From Methanomicrobiales archaeon HGW-Methanomicrobiales-3 (GTDB taxonomy: Archaea; Halobacteriota; Methanomicrobia; Methanomicrobiales; Methanospirillaceae), in assembly GCA_002839605.1 (NCBI GenBank), contig PGYK01000003.1, positions 1 to 64,000 on the forward strand: a DNA stretch of 64,000 nucleotides, given 5' to 3'. The notes below the pieces were generated by a model that ran no database searches, was not told the DNA's origin, and worked only from the letters and a program-made list of their open reading frames with translations. The position numbers and the translations under genes are program-made. Positions 27,087-36,060 of the stretch are shown here, piece after piece; within the stretch, counting starts at the first letter, position 1, and the number at the start of each line of letters is the position of its first letter.

Positions 27087-27172
27087 TTTGTGGAATTGCG
27101 AGGGTGCCCCTCCCCTCTCCCCATTAGGTGGAGGCAGCCTGCGGGGGCAAGCCCCCAAAACCCCCGGTTCTA
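27087..27172 (+). repeat. dispersed repeat, family D
   Basis: This copy (TTGTGGAATTGCGAGGGTG onwards to CCCCCAAAACCCCCGGTTC) matches 23243-23330 almost base for base and can form GGGGGCAAGCCCCC-type hairpins. It abuts the end of the 27181 gene. Confidence 0.7.
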
Positions 27173-27180
27173 TCATTTTT

Positions 27181-27891
27181 TTATTTTTTCCTGCGGCCCA
27201 GGAGGAACACCCCGCCGATGATCCCGAAGACCGCAATCCATGCCGGCAGGGGGAGAAGAGAGGAGAACAGGTTCTTTTTCACTTCCATCGCAGCACTTGC
27301 AGCAGCAGCCTTTTCGCATTCGATAAACCCTTCTTCGTCTCCGCTCAGAAGATACGAATCGGCGGCATCGGACCAGATCGATGCCTGGCGCCGGTAATCA
27401 TCCGGTTTCACAACATTGAGTGCCATGTTGTATTTTTCCCGGGCACACGTACAGTACCGGTACTTATCATCATAATAACCGGCCATCTCCGGGTCCGCGA
27501 TCCCGTATCCGGGTGCCGGGTTTGAAAGATAGGCCAGTTTCGAGGAATCTCCAAGAATTTCATCGCGGCTCCAGCCCTCGCCAAACGGATTGCCCGCCGC
27601 GGCCGACATTTCCAGCTGGCGATCGACCATTTTTTCTGAATACTCGCGGCATTTTTCTGCACATTCTCTTCCGGCCTCCTGCCATTGTTCGGCACTCCTG
27701 ACGTAGACCGGAACAGGATCGTCAAAAGCCGCCGCGCCATTGACAATGATAGTGGTTAAGAATTCCCCGGCATCCACCTGTACATCGGATGACACATCGC
27801 TGCCGGTCTTTCCGTCTGCGCTGACCGGGACTGTCAGAAAGACGGCTGCCGACATGAGCAGCAGGATCAGCACATATCTGGAGAACAGCAT
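27181..27891 (-). CDS. secreted helical protein with single C-terminal anchor (paralogue 4)
   Basis: A 236-residue protein with a signal peptide (about 1-26), a helical domain related to the neighbours (VRSAEQWQEAGRECAEKCREY; KYNMALNVVKPDDYRRQASIW; ADSYLLSGDEEGFIECEKAA) and a C-terminal anchor (LLPLPAWIAVFGIIGGVFLLGRRKK region). It lacks the CFI-box. It is the most diverged member of the group. An insertion element-like sequence lies just upstream of its start. Confidence 0.8.
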   Translation of the reverse strand: MLFSRYVLILLLMSAAVFLTVPVSADGKTGSDVSSDVQVDAGEFLTTIIVNGAAAFDDPVPVYVRSAEQWQEAGRECAEKCREYSEKMVDRQLEMSAAAGNPFGEGWSRDEILGDSSKLAYLSNPAPGYGIADPEMAGYYDDKYRYCTCAREKYNMALNVVKPDDYRRQASIWSDAADSYLLSGDEEGFIECEKAAAASAAMEVKKNLFSSLLPLPAWIAVFGIIGGVFLLGRRKK

Positions 27892-27935
27892 TTACTGACA
27901 ATTTCAATGAGGGGTAATTAATCTTGTGTTTTTGC

Positions 27936-28215
27936 AGGACTTACGCGGTTTGCTTCCGTTCAAGCGCGAGACAATAGTAAGAACTCACTTAAAAAAACCC
28001 GCATGAAGTCAAAGACTTCGCACCCATGCAATGAAAATTTTGTATTGCATACTCAATTTCCGGTTGTATTGAGAATCGTCGATAAACATCAAAATTTTCG
28101 CTCGTGCATTCCGGGGGGTTCAAACTCGCTCGATCTCCATTTCGGGTCTGTCTAAACCTTGAATTGGCGCTATTAGATCTCAGATCTTTTTGTCGAAACC
28201 AACTGCGTAAGTCCT
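27936..28215. mobile_element. MITE-like element, about 280 bp
   Basis: The stretch starts with AGGACTTACGCGGTTTGCTT and ends with the inverse of AGGACTTACGCAGTTGGTTT: 17 of 20 bases agree, 11 of them in a row at the tip. The inside is AT-rich, unlike its surroundings, and encodes nothing. Termini of the type GGACTTACGCA occur in insertion sequences, so this looks like a non-autonomous derivative. No clear target duplication is visible and no transposase is in the window. Confidence 0.65.
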
Positions 28216-28291
28216 ATAACGATAAAAACTGACAAAAACACAATATTTTTCAACTGTCCAACTGAACATTCAGGTCAGATGAGGCGATATC

Positions 28292-28771
28292 ATGTTCTGT
28301 GGTGAATGCGGCACACAAAACCCGGATACCAACCAGTTCTGCAAGAACTGTGGCAAACCCCTCCGCAAAGCTCAGCAAACTCCCGCAACTCAACCGGTAA
28401 CACCACCCGAAACCCCGCATGTCATGCCTCCCCCGGCACAACCTGCCTCTGTTCCACCCCTGGCAACCGGAGTTCAGCCACCAGTTCTCGTTGCGGGATC
28501 TGCGAACCCCGTTGAAAAACCGCCACGGAACACGAAGATGCTTGTTCTAGGCATCGTCGGGGTCCTGCTTGGCATCGGTTCATTCTTACGGTACCCATAC
28601 CTTCTGGCGATTCTCGCCATAATCATTGGTGGCTTTGTCATAGCAAAACCCGAGAACAGGAAAGGTGCGGTTTTGATTGTTGCCTGCATTGCAATCCTGA
28701 TAGGGATTGCCTCCTTCCTGTTTGATATGTTTTATCTTGTTATTCTGCCACCGGTTCCCCCGGAAATCTGA
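28292..28771 (+). CDS. zinc-ribbon multi-helix membrane protein (paralogue)
   Basis: A 159-residue relative of the protein at 22460: one zinc ribbon at the start (MFCGECGTQNPDTNQFCKNCGK), a proline-rich linker (about 27-80) and a membrane part with three helices (about 85-155) ending in VILPPVPPEI, much like the other copy's end (IFPPPQVLPPIQ). GAGGCGAT stands 4 bases before the ATG. It lies between the MITE-like element and a convergent CFI-box gene. Confidence 0.82.
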   Translation: MFCGECGTQNPDTNQFCKNCGKPLRKAQQTPATQPVTPPETPHVMPPPAQPASVPPLATGVQPPVLVAGSANPVEKPPRNTKMLVLGIVGVLLGIGSFLRYPYLLAILAIIIGGFVIAKPENRKGAVLIVACIAILIGIASFLFDMFYLVILPPVPPEI

Positions 28772-28804
28772 ATTGTCCGGTGGAAAAAAATTCTTTTTTG
28801 ATAT

Positions 28805-29827
28805 TTATGCCGAAACGGCATCTTTCCGGCCAACATACCGGGACAGTGACAAAAGAAGGGCACCGGTCGTGAGGATGATGGTAGCAACCACAAAGAGCCC
28901 TGAGGCTACCGTTGTCAGCAGGTCCAGGGAGAATGCCGACCCCGTCACGATAAGAAGGAGAAGAACGCCCCATACCCCTGCTACCGGCAGGATACGCCGG
29001 ATATTCCCGCCATCCCAGCCGCGAAGACGGGCAATCCACACACCTGCCAATGCGGTCGGGAAGACATAGATAAGGCCAAACAGGGTACTTCCGACAATGA
29101 TGGCAGCGATGGTTGCCAGCTCGGGATTGAAACTCAGGAAAGAATACATGACCTGGGCAATGAGAACGATCTGGAGAATCGGGGTTATCAGTACCCGCAT
29201 GACCGGTTTCGTGACCGGGTGTTCATTGATATACGTTGAGACCTGGGGACTGAACGAGTAATACCATGCATTGAATCCTGGCATGAAACGGGATCCCGTA
29301 TAACTCTTCACAATCGAATCGTCACGGAAGCTCCTGACCAGCTGCACCTCGCTTGCCAGGGGAGACCCGAATGTGGCAGTAACAATGAGACAACCATAAT
29401 CCTGGATTGAGCCTTTCTCTTGTCCTTTGGCCTCCCACTTGGCTGCGTTTGTGTATGCCTCCTGTTTCTCGGCCTCGTGACCTCCCCATTTCGCATACGT
29501 ATCGCCTTTCAACTTCTCTATGGAAGCAACCGCTAATTCGGCAGAACCGTCATCTCTTTCAGAGGATGTCATCGCACTCATTTGAGCTGCATTGAAATTT
29601 GTTATCGCATCCTCGTAGTTACCATTTTCCAACGCTCTCTTACCTTCAATCTTGAAATCATAATAGCCCCACTGCGTCTTGGGCTTCTCCTGGAGGAGAT
29701 TCGGGAGGCCCACGCCAATAATGGGCGCTGACAGGGAAGCATCCATCGAGGCAGCCTGGAGGGGGGGCATTACAATGAAGAGCAGGCAGATCAGCAGAAG
29801 AATGTGTCCTGATTTACGGTGTGTCAT
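28805..29827 (-). CDS. secreted protein with CFI-box and multi-helix C-terminus (paralogue 5)
   Basis: A 340-residue protein with a signal peptide (about 1-25), a shorter helical domain with a TPR-like unit (ALENGNYEDAITNFNAAQMSA), then the CFI-box: CLIVTATFGSPLASEVQLV, RSFRDDSI and YYSFSPQVST, then four membrane helices. The N-terminal half differs from those of the 401-residue paralogues, whereas the CFI-box and membrane part are well conserved, so these C-terminal modules have been recombined with different outer domains. Convergent with the zinc-ribbon gene at 28292. Confidence 0.82.
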   Translation of the reverse strand: MTHRKSGHILLLICLLFIVMPPLQAASMDASLSAPIIGVGLPNLLQEKPKTQWGYYDFKIEGKRALENGNYEDAITNFNAAQMSAMTSSERDDGSAELAVASIEKLKGDTYAKWGGHEAEKQEAYTNAAKWEAKGQEKGSIQDYGCLIVTATFGSPLASEVQLVRSFRDDSIVKSYTGSRFMPGFNAWYYSFSPQVSTYINEHPVTKPVMRVLITPILQIVLIAQVMYSFLSFNPELATIAAIIVGSTLFGLIYVFPTALAGVWIARLRGWDGGNIRRILPVAGVWGVLLLLIVTGSAFSLDLLTTVASGLFVVATIILTTGALLLSLSRYVGRKDAVSA

Positions 29828-30029
29828 CCATCATACATTTTTTGGGAGGAAGTTAAATCTTTTGAATCCAGCCAGTGATTTTTTTTGGATTCGATCTACT
29901 CCTGCAAGCCCCGTGACGATTTTTCCTGTCCTGCCGCAGGCATCCATGTGCGTTCGTTCTCATAAAACAGCAACAGCATTTTGGAAGATTCAAACAAATT
30001 AACTCATGGCAAGAAAAGAGAAGTAATGA

Positions 30030-32279
30030 ATGGCCGATGATACAAAAATTCCCAAGGATACAATTCTGCGGGATACATCAACAACAGGGACATCGGGGGT
30101 TTTCGGAGGAGCAGGAAGGGAGATCATCGGGGAACCAGTGCATCCGGAAAACAGCATGGAATGGTGGTTTGTCCAGGGCTCATTTGAGGGAAAAACCATT
30201 GGGCACCGGCATTTCATGGTAAGCATCTTCCGGTTTGATCTCCAAAAGAAAGGAGCGGCCCCGTATGACAATTATTATGCACTTATCTCGGTGCTTGACC
30301 CGGCCACTGGGGAAAATTCCATTACAAGCAGGGCGGAATCCAAAATTATCAACCGGCTCTCTGACCATGCCATGGAACTGAAATCCACGGATCTTCACCA
30401 GGCACTCCTTGAGACGTATATCGAAGAACTCAGGAACTATGGACCCCCGGCCCCTATAACAACAGAAGAAGAAAGACCGGAAATCGAACAAAATCCGTTC
30501 TCATTTTTTTGGAAAGACCTCACATTTCGCATCAACGATACTGGTATTTATCTCTCCTTCGATTTGGCTGGCAGCGGCGGGAGGTGCCGGTTCCATCTCA
30601 AACCACAATCCTCCCGCTACACGCTTGAAAACATCGGAACAGGGCCCGACCGGACCATGACCTATGCCACCTGGCCCCGGCATATCATCACCGGGCAGAT
30701 GGACGGGGAACCCGTGACCGGAACCGCATGGTTCGATCACCAGTGGGGCAACACAGGATGGTTCCTTTCAAGTCCCAGGGGAGGTGACCTCTCCGGCTGG
30801 GACTGGGCCGGAATCAATGGCGCTGACGGTTCTGATTGGATCTTCTTAACCTTCCGCAACCCAAAAAACGGGGACATCATCAGCCGTTTCGCCGCACGGT
30901 TCAAGGAGGGCGAAGAGGTTCGGACATTTTCAGATTTCTCCATACAGCCGGTGCGTTTCTGGACCAGTGAGAAGACGCATATCAGATATCCAATAGCACA
31001 GCAGATCGAAATTGAGGAGATTTCCGCACGGTTTGTCCTGGAGCCGGTCACTGACGACCAGGAGATACCGGTCCTTGGCCCCATGCGGGCAATCTGGGAA
31101 GGTGCAACGGTTGTCACAGGGTCAGTTGGAAACGATCCGTTTTACGGCACCGCCCGGCTTGAGCTTCAGGGATATGGTTATATCTTTGATTTCGGGCAGT
31201 TCATCGAAAACCACGTAAACCGGATCCAGAAATGTATTGAATCGTTCCTCCCGGAAAACCCCGGGGATGAAGATTTCATGAGGCTTGTTGGCCCCTCATT
31301 CGGGATTCAGGACAGTGCGGCATTAACAGATACGATCATTCGCCCGGCCTGGGACCTGCTCTCCCGTAAGAAAAAAAACTGGCGGCCGGTATTTGGCCTG
31401 CTTCTCCTTGAATCGCTCGGGATCAATTCCGAAAAATACGAGATGCTGCTCTCGGTCGTGCCAGAATTAACCCACACGGGAACGCTCATTATTGACGATA
31501 TCGAGGATGGAGCCGTTGTCCGCCGGGGTGACACCTGCATTCATCACCGGTATGGGACAGATGTGGCAATCAATGCAGCAAATACCCTGTATTTCCTCCC
31601 CTCGGTGCTGTTCAGCACACATCCCGATCTCTCGGATTCCCAGCGCCTCGAGTTTTTCCGGATTACTCACGATTCCTTTATCAAAGGGCATTTTGGCCAG
31701 GCTCAGGATATTTACTGGACGAAAAACATGAATGAGGAGAATCTTGCCATGTGGATGGATGACAGCATGGCAGAACAGATCCTCCGGATGTATGAGTTCA
31801 AGACCGCTTCGGCAGCAATAGCTACGGCTGAAGCGGGATGTATCCTTGCCGGAACCACTCCCGAAGTGCGTGAGGCATGTGTTGCCTATGCCCGGGCCCT
31901 TGGTATTGCGTTCCAGATAATCGATGATATCCAGAGTTTTTTACCGGATCAGGAGCCCGGAGATCAGCCGGGGGATGACCTGGCTGCGGGGAAACTTACG
32001 TACGTGATCATCAGGGCGCTTGACCTGCTGAACGATCCTGACCGCTCCCGGCTCCAGGAGATCCTCTGCTCAAAACGCTTACGGCAGGATCCTCATACCC
32101 TGGACGAGGGAATTGCCCTGGTCCGGAAATCCGGAACCCTCTCAGCATGCCGGGCAGAGGCGCACATGATGACAGCGAGGGCATGGGTGGAGTTCTCCCA
32201 AATTGTACCCCCCTCAGAGCCAAAGGTCATGCTCCGGTTATTCACAAAGAACCTCCTGGACCCTGATGGTTCTCCATAA
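30030..32279 (+). CDS. fusion of CrtC/AttH lipocalin-like domain and polyprenyl diphosphate synthase
   Basis: A 749-residue protein. Residues about 30-400 resemble the CrtC/AttH (carotenoid 1,2-hydratase-like, double lipocalin) family: ENSMEWWFVQGSFEG, GHRHFMVSIFRFD, WFDHQWGNTGWF and SGWDWAGINGADG. Residues about 440-740 are an all-trans polyprenyl diphosphate synthase, with the first aspartate-rich motif DDIED (489-493), the RRG that follows, the GHFGQAQDI segment and the second aspartate motif IIDDIQ (632-635). Both halves keep their signature residues. Polyprenyl synthases join isopentenyl units; CrtC-type enzymes hydrate isoprenoid double bonds, so a made-and-modified isoprenoid is a plausible product, by inference. 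The gene stands alone, with no other isoprenoid gene next to it. Confidence 0.88.
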   Translation: MADDTKIPKDTILRDTSTTGTSGVFGGAGREIIGEPVHPENSMEWWFVQGSFEGKTIGHRHFMVSIFRFDLQKKGAAPYDNYYALISVLDPATGENSITSRAESKIINRLSDHAMELKSTDLHQALLETYIEELRNYGPPAPITTEEERPEIEQNPFSFFWKDLTFRINDTGIYLSFDLAGSGGRCRFHLKPQSSRYTLENIGTGPDRTMTYATWPRHIITGQMDGEPVTGTAWFDHQWGNTGWFLSSPRGGDLSGWDWAGINGADGSDWIFLTFRNPKNGDIISRFAARFKEGEEVRTFSDFSIQPVRFWTSEKTHIRYPIAQQIEIEEISARFVLEPVTDDQEIPVLGPMRAIWEGATVVTGSVGNDPFYGTARLELQGYGYIFDFGQFIENHVNRIQKCIESFLPENPGDEDFMRLVGPSFGIQDSAALTDTIIRPAWDLLSRKKKNWRPVFGLLLLESLGINSEKYEMLLSVVPELTHTGTLIIDDIEDGAVVRRGDTCIHHRYGTDVAINAANTLYFLPSVLFSTHPDLSDSQRLEFFRITHDSFIKGHFGQAQDIYWTKNMNEENLAMWMDDSMAEQILRMYEFKTASAAIATAEAGCILAGTTPEVREACVAYARALGIAFQIIDDIQSFLPDQEPGDQPGDDLAAGKLTYVIIRALDLLNDPDRSRLQEILCSKRLRQDPHTLDEGIALVRKSGTLSACRAEAHMMTARAWVEFSQIVPPSEPKVMLRLFTKNLLDPDGSP

Positions 32280-32340
32280 CAAGTGTGCCATACGCCAACC
32301 CCAATCCTTTTTACCTGATCAGATCCTACTAGATAGGAGC

Positions 32341-32412
32341 GGGCTGGTAGATCAGTGGTAGATCGCTTCCTTGGCATGGAAGAGGCCGCGGGTTCAATTC
32401 CCGCCCAGTCCA
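32341..32412 (+). tRNA. tRNA-Ala (GGC anticodon)
   Basis: The acceptor halves GGGCTGG and CCAGTCC pair (one G-U), the T arm is GCGGG-TTCAATT-CCCGC, and the anticodon stem CTTCC/GGAAG holds the loop TTGGCAT with GGC at 34-36. The discriminator is A. No intron and no encoded CCA. Confidence 0.95.
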
Positions 32413-32541
32413 TCTTTTCATCCCGCAGTTTTTAAAAATCGCGGATTCTCCCGCCAGGGATCATTCCCGCATTTTTCCCGTTACGGTTCCCACCCATTTT
32501 TTACCTTGCAGCACCAAACAGGGTTTTAGGACAGACCCGGT

Positions 32542-33543
32542 ATGGTGCAGACATTCCTCTTCTCGGCAGGCGGCCTGCGGTGCGCAATGCCGCTATCCGA
32601 TATCCAGTCGGTTATCCAGATGGCAGCCATGCAGCCTGCCGACTCTGAAAAACGCGGTCTTTCCGGCACCATCAACCTCCATGGCAGGATCATTCCGGTC
32701 TATGCCATGGGGACGCTGCTCGGGATGCCCGGCCATCCCCCGCAGGTCTCTGATATGCTCCTCATCACCTGTGCGGGCAGGGAGACGATTGCCCTGTGGA
32801 TCGACGGGATCCGCAGCGTTGATGAACTCCTGCTCTCCGCTCCCGGGGAGGACACCCTGGAAGGTGGCGGCATTTCCATCCCGGGCCTTGACCTCACTCC
32901 TGCCGGCGTGGTCCTGATCACGGATATTGCATCGTTCCTCGCTCACCCTCCGGAAAAATCCGCACTTGACGCACTCAGGGCGTTACGAAGAGCAGAGGAT
33001 TATACGCTTGTGCACGGGGGATTCGGACAGGATCCCGCTACCGTACAGGCAATCCTCGAAGAGCGCGCCGCAAAGATGCTCCCTCCCGAGCCGGGAACAG
33101 GGGCAACGGAGATGACGGAAGTACTCCGTTTCCAGCTGGCCTACCGTCAGTATGCCATCGAGATGAAGTTTGTCCGGGAAGTCATCCTCACCGGTGAGAT
33201 CACACCGGTTCCCGGCACACCGGACTTCATCTGCGGCATCTGCGCAGCCCGCGGCCAGATAATCTCGCTTGTGGATCTCCGTGCCCTCCTGAAGATCCCC
33301 GAGAAAGGTCTGACCGACCTGAACCGGGTGATCGTGATAACGAACGGGAAGATCACGTTTGGCATCCTTGCCGACAACATCAGCGGAGCCGGGTCAGTCT
33401 CCCTTGACCGGGTAGTGCCACCTGGTTCTGCGGATCCTCCCGGCAGCCGGCGGTACCTCAAAGGGATCCTTGACCAGGACATCTTCGTCCTCGACGCAAA
33501 AAAGATCCTTGAGGATCCCGAAATCATTATCGATGATGCGTAA
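32542..33543 (+). CDS. double CheW-domain adaptor
   Basis: A 333-residue protein made of two CheW domains. The first (about 1-140) has VQTFLFSAGGLRCAMPLSDIQ and GTINLHGRIIPVYAMG; the second (about 195-325) has VLRFQLAYRQYAIEMKFVREVI, GICAARGQIISLVDLRALL and ILADNISGAGSVSL. Between them is a linker of about 55 residues. CheW links chemoreceptors to CheA; a double form could bridge neighbouring units of the array. It leads a four-gene same-strand set: adaptor, receptor, CheA hybrid, receiver kinase. Confidence 0.92.
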   Translation: MVQTFLFSAGGLRCAMPLSDIQSVIQMAAMQPADSEKRGLSGTINLHGRIIPVYAMGTLLGMPGHPPQVSDMLLITCAGRETIALWIDGIRSVDELLLSAPGEDTLEGGGISIPGLDLTPAGVVLITDIASFLAHPPEKSALDALRALRRAEDYTLVHGGFGQDPATVQAILEERAAKMLPPEPGTGATEMTEVLRFQLAYRQYAIEMKFVREVILTGEITPVPGTPDFICGICAARGQIISLVDLRALLKIPEKGLTDLNRVIVITNGKITFGILADNISGAGSVSLDRVVPPGSADPPGSRRYLKGILDQDIFVLDAKKILEDPEIIIDDA

Positions 33544-33660
33544 AGGGTGTTCTGGTCAGCCCCGGTTTCCCTGCAGGATCGGATCATTAGGTTAATACAA
33601 TCCGGCACCAGTCTATTTTCTCAATTACCGGAGGATATCAAAAGGGGGCTTTTGAGAAAG

Positions 33661-36048
33661 ATGCTTGAATCGTTTACCAACATGAAGGTCGGGACCAAAA
33701 TCCTGGTCATCTGCCTGTTCCTGGCAATTATCCCGACGCTGCTCCTCGGCGTTGTGGCATACACAAGCTCAAGTGCTGTCATCAGCGAACAGACGGAGCG
33801 GTTACTGGAGACGCAGGTTTTGGACATGAAAGGGTGGACCAATGATGTCTACAAGCTCACGCGGAACAAGGTCAACAGTGACCTCAATGTTGCAAAACAG
33901 AACTTCTACGGCAAGGGTACTCCCGAAATTATCAATGACCAGATGACCCTTATCGACAGCAGCGGAAAGAAGTATGTTGTGAACGACAACTACGAGATTG
34001 TCGATAACGTCCAGCGAATGGTCGGCGGGGCGGCGACCGTCTTCCAGGTATACAATGACAGTTATGCTGTCCGCATCTCCACCAATGTCCTTGACACCGT
34101 CGGGAACAGGGCCGTCGGCACGCACCTGACCGATGATGTCTACGACTATACCGTAAATAACGACAAGACCTATTATGGCAGGCGGGACCTTTTCGGGAAG
34201 AACTATGTTACCGCGTACGAACCGATCAAGGACCCCCGGGGAAAGATCATCGGTGTCCTTTTCGTTGGAACCGAAGAAGGGCAGACCCTTGATGTTATCA
34301 AGACCAGTATCCGGGATACCGTTGTCGGCCAGAACGGGTACATGTATGTTATCGACAGCAAAGGGACGGTTCTTGTACACCCGTCACTGGCCGGGCAGAA
34401 CTGGCTGGACAAGGATTTTGTGCAGGAGATGTTTGTCAATAAAGAGGGTGCAATTCCCCACGAGGTCGACGGGACCGAGGTCCTTGATGCCTACACCTAC
34501 TATGAACCCCTCGACTGGTATATCGTCTCCCGTGCCGAATTATCAGATTTCACCGGCCCCATCGATACCATCAGGAATACCATCTTTGCGCTGATGATCG
34601 CCTCAATGGCACTTGGCGCAACCATCGCCATCCTCTTTGGCCGCTCGATCTCCGGCCCGCTGCAGCAGGTTGTCATCATGATCAGCGAGCTGAGAAACGG
34701 GCACTTATCGGCACGACTCAATATCCGCAGGAAGGACGAGATCGGTGTCATGGCAGCCACCATGGATGAGTTTGCCGAAGATCTCCAGACCAATGTTGTC
34801 GGGGATATCAAAAAGATCGCGAACGGGGAGTATATCGAGGAGTTCTCAAAACCGGTCGATGAACGCGACGAGATCCGGCCTGCCCTCCGGATGATGGTTG
34901 AATCCCTTGACCACCTCCACAAGGAGACCATCAAGCTCACGGATGCTGCCCGTGCCGGGGATCTCTCGGTTCGCGGGGATGAATACGCGTTCCGGGGCGG
35001 GTACCGCATGATCATTGCCGGTTTCAACAAGACCCTCGAGACCATCACCGAACCGGTCAACGAAGCAATGCGCCTTTCCCGGTTTTATGCAGCCGGCGAT
35101 TTCACGGCCCGGTTCGATGACAAAATCCCGGTTGCCGGCGAGTTCGTGGCCTATCGCGATGCCCTCAACACGACCGGTATCGAGCTCCAGCGGCTGATGA
35201 AACTCATCAACGAGGAACTGTATGAAGGGGTCAGCGTCCTCTCGCTTGCGTCAAGCGAGATCTTGAGCATCACCACCCAGCTCTCGTCTGCCAGTTCGCA
35301 GACGGCAGACACGGTCAACACGACCTCAGATACCGTAGAAGGGGTCAGGAAGAAGACGGATCTCGTGAACCAGAAGACCAAGGAGATGTCGGATAAAGCC
35401 ATGAAGGCGCTCGCGGTCTCCGGTGACGGGCAGCGCTCGGTCCAGGAGATCCTTGACGGGATGAACCATATCCAGCGCCAGATGGACATGATCGGCATGA
35501 ATGTTATCAAGCTCCAGGAGCAGAGCCAGGCCATCGGGGAGATCATCGCAACGGTGACCGACATCTCCGAGCAGTCGAACCTGCTTGCGGTCAACGCCTC
35601 CATTGAAGCGGCAAAAGCCGGGGAACTGGGCAAGGGTTTTGCCGTTGTAGCCCACGAGATCCACAACCTTGCCGAGCAGTCCAAGCAGGCAACGGGGAAC
35701 ATCCGCACGATCTTAACCGATATCCAGCGGGGCGTCTCTTCAACCGTGGTCTCGACCGAGCGCGGTACAAGTTCCGTTGCCGATGCAGCCCGGCGGACGA
35801 GCGACGCCAAGGAAGCCATCGAAGTGCTCACCCGGTCGATCGCCGATTCATCCCGGGAAGCCATCGAGATCGCATCCTCCATCCACGAGCAGGCATCCGG
35901 CATGGACCAGATCTCAGGCGCCATGGAGAACATCCGGGATGCTGCCCAGAAGAACCTCGAGATCACAAGGAAAGCCGAGAAGACGGCAGAAGACCTGCAC
36001 ACGCTGGGCGTCCGGTTAAAGAAGATCACCGAACAGTACCATGTCTGA
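33661..36048 (+). CDS. methyl-accepting chemotaxis protein with Cache sensor and several HAMP domains
   Basis: About 795 residues from the ATG at 33661; a GGGGG lies 13 bases upstream, and a TTG nine bases earlier is also possible. Two membrane helices (about 11-33 and 300-322) frame an outer Cache-type sensor (with [26 protein letters not shown] and [19 protein letters not shown]). Inside, a HAMP domain is followed by two further HAMP-like units (residues about 375-515), then the signalling domain with the receptor tip [21 protein letters not shown] and [18 protein letters not shown]. The ligand is unknown. No CheR or CheB is encoded nearby. Confidence 0.92.
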   Translation: MLESFTNMKVGTKILVICLFLAIIPTLLLGVVAYTSSSAVISEQTERLLETQVLDMKGWTNDVYKLTRNKVNSDLNVAKQNFYGKGTPEIINDQMTLIDSSGKKYVVNDNYEIVDNVQRMVGGAATVFQVYNDSYAVRISTNVLDTVGNRAVGTHLTDDVYDYTVNNDKTYYGRRDLFGKNYVTAYEPIKDPRGKIIGVLFVGTEEGQTLDVIKTSIRDTVVGQNGYMYVIDSKGTVLVHPSLAGQNWLDKDFVQEMFVNKEGAIPHEVDGTEVLDAYTYYEPLDWYIVSRAELSDFTGPIDTIRNTIFALMIASMALGATIAILFGRSISGPLQQVVIMISELRNGHLSARLNIRRKDEIGVMAATMDEFAEDLQTNVVGDIKKIANGEYIEEFSKPVDERDEIRPALRMMVESLDHLHKETIKLTDAARAGDLSVRGDEYAFRGGYRMIIAGFNKTLETITEPVNEAMRLSRFYAAGDFTARFDDKIPVAGEFVAYRDALNTTGIELQRLMKLINEELYEGVSVLSLASSEILSITTQLSSASSQTADTVNTTSDTVEGVRKKTDLVNQKTKEMSDKAMKALAVSGDGQRSVQEILDGMNHIQRQMDMIGMNVIKLQEQSQAIGEIIATVTDISEQSNLLAVNASIEAAKAGELGKGFAVVAHEIHNLAEQSKQATGNIRTILTDIQRGVSSTVVSTERGTSSVADAARRTSDAKEAIEVLTRSIADSSREAIEIASSIHEQASGMDQISGAMENIRDAAQKNLEITRKAEKTAEDLHTLGVRLKKITEQYHV

Positions 36049-36060
36049 AGGCTTCTCGAA

